Assembly: GCA_041687095.1 (NCBI GenBank)
Contig: JAWLCQ010000136.1
Coordinates: 1 to 13,633, forward strand
Direction: 5' to 3'
DNA from: JAWLCQ01 sp041687095
Lineage (GTDB): Bacteria; Planctomycetota; Phycisphaerae; SM23-33
DNA: 13,633 nucleotides
A model generated the notes under the pieces. The model had not been told where the DNA came from, did no database searches, and saw only the letters and a list, made by a program, of their open reading frames with translations. Below are positions 12,017-13,633 of the stretch, piece after piece; within the stretch, counting starts at the first letter, position 1; each line of letters opens with the position of its first letter. The position numbers and the translations under genes were made by a program.

Positions 12017-12730
12017 ATGAGCGACCCACAACCCACCATCTCCCTCGCCATCGAGACCACCTGCCGCCTCGGCGGGGTGGCGTTGGGGGTGGGCGATGCG
12101 CTGCGGACGGCCATCGAGTTCGACGCCTCCCAGCGCCACGCCACCCACCTCGTCACCCGCCTCCAGGAACTGCTCCGCTCCGCCGACCTCCGCCCCGCCG
12201 ACGTGGACGAACTCTACGTCTCCGTCGGGCCCGGGAGCTTCACGGGCACGCGGGTGGGCGTGACGGTCGCGCGCACGATGGGCCGGGCGCTGCCGGGGCT
12301 CCGCCTCGTCGCCGTCCCCAGCCCCGCCGCCGTCGCCGAGAACCTCCGCGACATCCCCTGGTCCCACCTCGCCGTCGTCCTCGACGCCAAGGAGGACGCC
12401 GTTCACGCCACCCTCTTCGCCCGCACCCCCGACGGCGGGATCGTCCCCGACGGGGAGCCCCGCGTCATCCGCGTCCCCGAACTGCTCGCCTCCGCGCCCA
12501 AACCGCTGCTGGTGACGGGCGAGGGCGCGGGCTATCACGACCTGACGGGCGAGGGCGTGACGCTCGCCCCAGACGACACCCGCCTCCCGCGCCCCGAGGG
12601 CGTCTGGCGGGTCGGGCGGCGAATGGCGGCCGCGGGGCAGTTCACCGACGCCCTGCACCTGCTCCCCACCTACGTCCGCCCCCCCGAAGCGGTCCGCCTC
12701 TGGGAGAAGCGTCCCCAAACGCCCTCCTAG
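12017..12730 (+). CDS. tsaB: tRNA threonylcarbamoyladenosine biosynthesis protein TsaB
   Basis: The 237-residue protein has the usual TsaB length. It begins with the ASKHA-fold strand ISLAIETTCRLGGVAL, carries HATHLVTRLQELL in the place of the TsaB HSxxLxPxI region, and has the signature G71-PGSFTGTRVGVT. TsaB is the catalytically inactive TsaD-like partner in the bacterial TsaB-TsaD-TsaE complex, which forms t6A at position 37 of ANN-decoding tRNAs in the cytoplasm. The second half is less conserved, as is normal for the family. The ATG is preceded by GACCCC with no Shine-Dalgarno sequence. Upstream lie 600 nt of repeats, and an ACT-domain gene with its own promoter follows. tsaD, tsaE and rimI are not in the window. 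Confidence 0.9.
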   Translation: MSDPQPTISLAIETTCRLGGVALGVGDALRTAIEFDASQRHATHLVTRLQELLRSADLRPADVDELYVSVGPGSFTGTRVGVTVARTMGRALPGLRLVAVPSPAAVAENLRDIPWSHLAVVLDAKEDAVHATLFARTPDGGIVPDGEPRVIRVPELLASAPKPLLVTGEGAGYHDLTGEGVTLAPDDTRLPRPEGVWRVGRRMAAAGQFTDALHLLPTYVRPPEAVRLWEKRPQTPS

Positions 12731-12780
12731 ACGTCCCCACACGCACAGAAACCCCACTCCCCCAGGGGAGAACGGTTTCC

Positions 12781-12799
12781 GCCCGCCTCGCGGGCTTGT
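12781..12799 (+). terminator. Weak terminator-like hairpin after tsaB
   Basis: GCCCGC-CTC-GCGGGC (12781-12795) is a perfect 6-bp GC stem followed by TTGTC, about 50 nt after the tsaB stop. The T-tract is very short and overlaps the -35 box of the next gene, so termination is doubtful. Confidence 0.3.
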
Positions 12800-12823
12800 C
12801 AGATCGGGCGATTCGGGTAAGAT
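12796..12823 (+). promoter_or_regulatory. Sigma70-like promoter of the ACT-domain gene
   Basis: TTGTCA (12796-12801), a 16-bp spacer and TAAGAT (12818-12823) match a sigma70 promoter at five of six and four of six positions. Transcription would start about 12830, giving a leader of some 35 nt before the ATG at 12866. Confidence 0.6.
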
Positions 12824-12865
12824 GGGGCTCGCTCACGAACGCGACCAAACGAAAGGACACGCGCC

Positions 12866-13267
12866 ATGCGCATCGCTACCCAGTTCTCGGTCTTCCTGAT
12901 CAACAAGCCTGGCGTGCTGGCGGCCGTCACCGGTGCGCTCGCCGAGGCCAACGTCAACATGTCCGCCCTGGCCCTGATGGACTCGGGCGAACACGGGGCG
13001 CTGCGGCTGGTCTGCGACAACTCCGAGACCGCCCGCAAGGTCCTCGCCGAGACCCACGACCGCTGGACCGAGACCGATGTCCTCGTGCTCGACCTGAGCA
13101 ACCGCCCGGGCTCGTTCGCCGACATCGCCCGCGTCCTCGCCGAGGCCGGGGTGAACATCACCTACGCCTACTGCACCTCCGGGGAGCGCGACAGCGGCAC
13201 GCTGGCCGTCTTCAAGATCGCCGACCTGCCCAAGGCCATGGACGTCCTCAAAGCGGCCAACGTGTGA
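12866..13267 (+). CDS. Tandem ACT-domain protein
   Basis: The 133-residue protein consists of two ACT domains and little else. The first (about 1-66) has the ligand-binding turn LINKPGVLAAVTGALAEANVNMSALAL; the second (about 70-133) has LSNRPGSFADIARVLAEAGVNITYAY. The repeated N-x-PG followed by an amphipathic helix and a VN(I/M) strand is the ACT hallmark. Stand-alone double-ACT proteins bind amino acids and often act as regulators or sensors; no catalytic domain is present and the ligand cannot be read from the sequence. The start has a good ribosome binding site (GAAAGGA, 12851-12857) and a sigma70-like promoter of its own. No terminator is seen after it. Confidence 0.88.
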   Translation: MRIATQFSVFLINKPGVLAAVTGALAEANVNMSALALMDSGEHGALRLVCDNSETARKVLAETHDRWTETDVLVLDLSNRPGSFADIARVLAEAGVNITYAYCTSGERDSGTLAVFKIADLPKAMDVLKAANV

Positions 13268-13424
13268 CACCGTGCTGAGCCTCGGTCCCCCCCGGGTGAT
13301 CCTGGGCCAGGCTCCGCTGCGGTACAACCCGACGGATGAGTGAGTGTCCCCGTGCGTCGTCCGCGCGGCCCCTTGTCAGTTGCAGCGAAATTCTCTTGCT
13401 CCCGCTCCCGCCTTGCCGATATCG

Positions 13425-13430
13425 TATGCT
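13425..13430 (+). promoter_or_regulatory. Possible -10 element of the right-edge gene
   Basis: TATGCT resembles a -10 box and lies in a locally less GC-rich stretch, 84 nt before the ATG at 13515. A -35 at normal spacing is not visible (TTGCTC at 13396-13401 is 23 bp away). The predicted leader contains a short CCGCC/GGCGG hairpin near 13461-13477 that I cannot assign to a riboswitch class. Confidence 0.3.
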
Positions 13431-13514
13431 ACCAGAAGAGCTTAGGGGCATGGGTACTCCGCCTGATCGGGGCGGGGGGGCATTCCTGAGCCGTGGGTAG
13501 CAGAGGAGCGTCGC

Positions 13515-13633
13515 ATGAGCCGTAGCAGCGCGTGTCGTCGGGTGGGCGCACTGTCGCATGTCGCATCGAACCCCTGCAGGCTGGAGGCCCTTGAAGCGCG
13601 CGTGCTGCTGGACGCCTCCTCCCCGGTGGCTCC
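13515..13633 (+). CDS. N-terminus of a probable exported planctomycete protein (LEPR-XLL-like), truncated by the window end
   Basis: Only 39 codons are present. The ATG has a good ribosome binding site (GAGGAG, 13503-13508, 6 nt spacing). The peptide starts MSRSSACRRVGALSHV and reaches C21-RLEALEARVLLDASSPV. The segment L26-E-A-R-V-L-L-D-A closely resembles the LEPR-XLL motif (typically LEPRxLLSA) found at the start of many large secreted or surface proteins of Planctomycetota, which often carry cadherin, dockerin or beta-propeller repeats. The rest of the protein is outside the window, so its function is unknown. Confidence 0.75.
   Translation, partial: MSRSSACRRVGALSHVASNPCRLEALEARVLLDASSPVA

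Noticed and set aside
13431..13514. Riboswitch in the leader of the right-edge gene
   Set aside because: A short hairpin is present but none of the conserved cores I know (for example c-di-GMP-I or cobalamin) can be recognised.

Overview
The window comes from a high-GC bacterium, most likely a member of the Planctomycetota, possibly Phycisphaerae. Three things point there: a truncated gene at the right edge opens with a planctomycete-type N-terminal LEPR-XLL-like motif (LEALEARVLLDA); several start codons lack a Shine-Dalgarno sequence; and the intergenic DNA is crowded with short dispersed palindromic repeats. The lineage call is inference from sequence features only.

Layout. 1-428: repeat-filled leader, with a long inverted repeat ending just before the first gene. 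429-1520: URO-D superfamily protein, not a typical HemE. 1613-2803: exported lipoprotein with an Ig-like segment and an LNS2-like HAD phosphatase domain. 2810-3946 (minus, convergent, 6-nt gap): M14 zinc carboxypeptidase of the cytosolic carboxypeptidase type, with a promoter that would give a leaderless mRNA. 4056-11397 (plus, divergent from the peptidase): a three-gene locus made of a DEDD exonuclease (MrfB/YprB type) and two tandem paralogous DExH helicases with a C-terminal four-cysteine module (MrfA/YprA type). 12017-12730: tsaB. 12866-13267: tandem ACT-domain protein with a good sigma70-like promoter. 13515-end: start of a probable exported planctomycete protein.

The most interesting part is the 4.0-11.4 kb locus. 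In Bacillus subtilis the helicase MrfA and the exonuclease MrfB form a UvrA-independent pathway that repairs mitomycin C lesions. Here the nuclease is followed by two divergent MrfA-like helicases, which suggests an elaborated version with a second motor subunit. The locus is also riddled with repeats. One palindromic element sits upstream of the first helicase and a relative of it lies in frame inside the second helicase, which has 60 extra residues there. A different paired-hairpin element is read through in the C-terminal tail of the first helicase, and its two copies differ only by a compensatory base-pair swap. The gap between the helicases carries an 18-bp tandem array, several perfect hairpins and direct repeats suggesting stepwise expansion. 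Two more paired inverted-repeat elements lie between the second helicase and tsaB.

No rRNA, tRNA, CRISPR array, transposase gene or convincing Rho-independent terminator was found.
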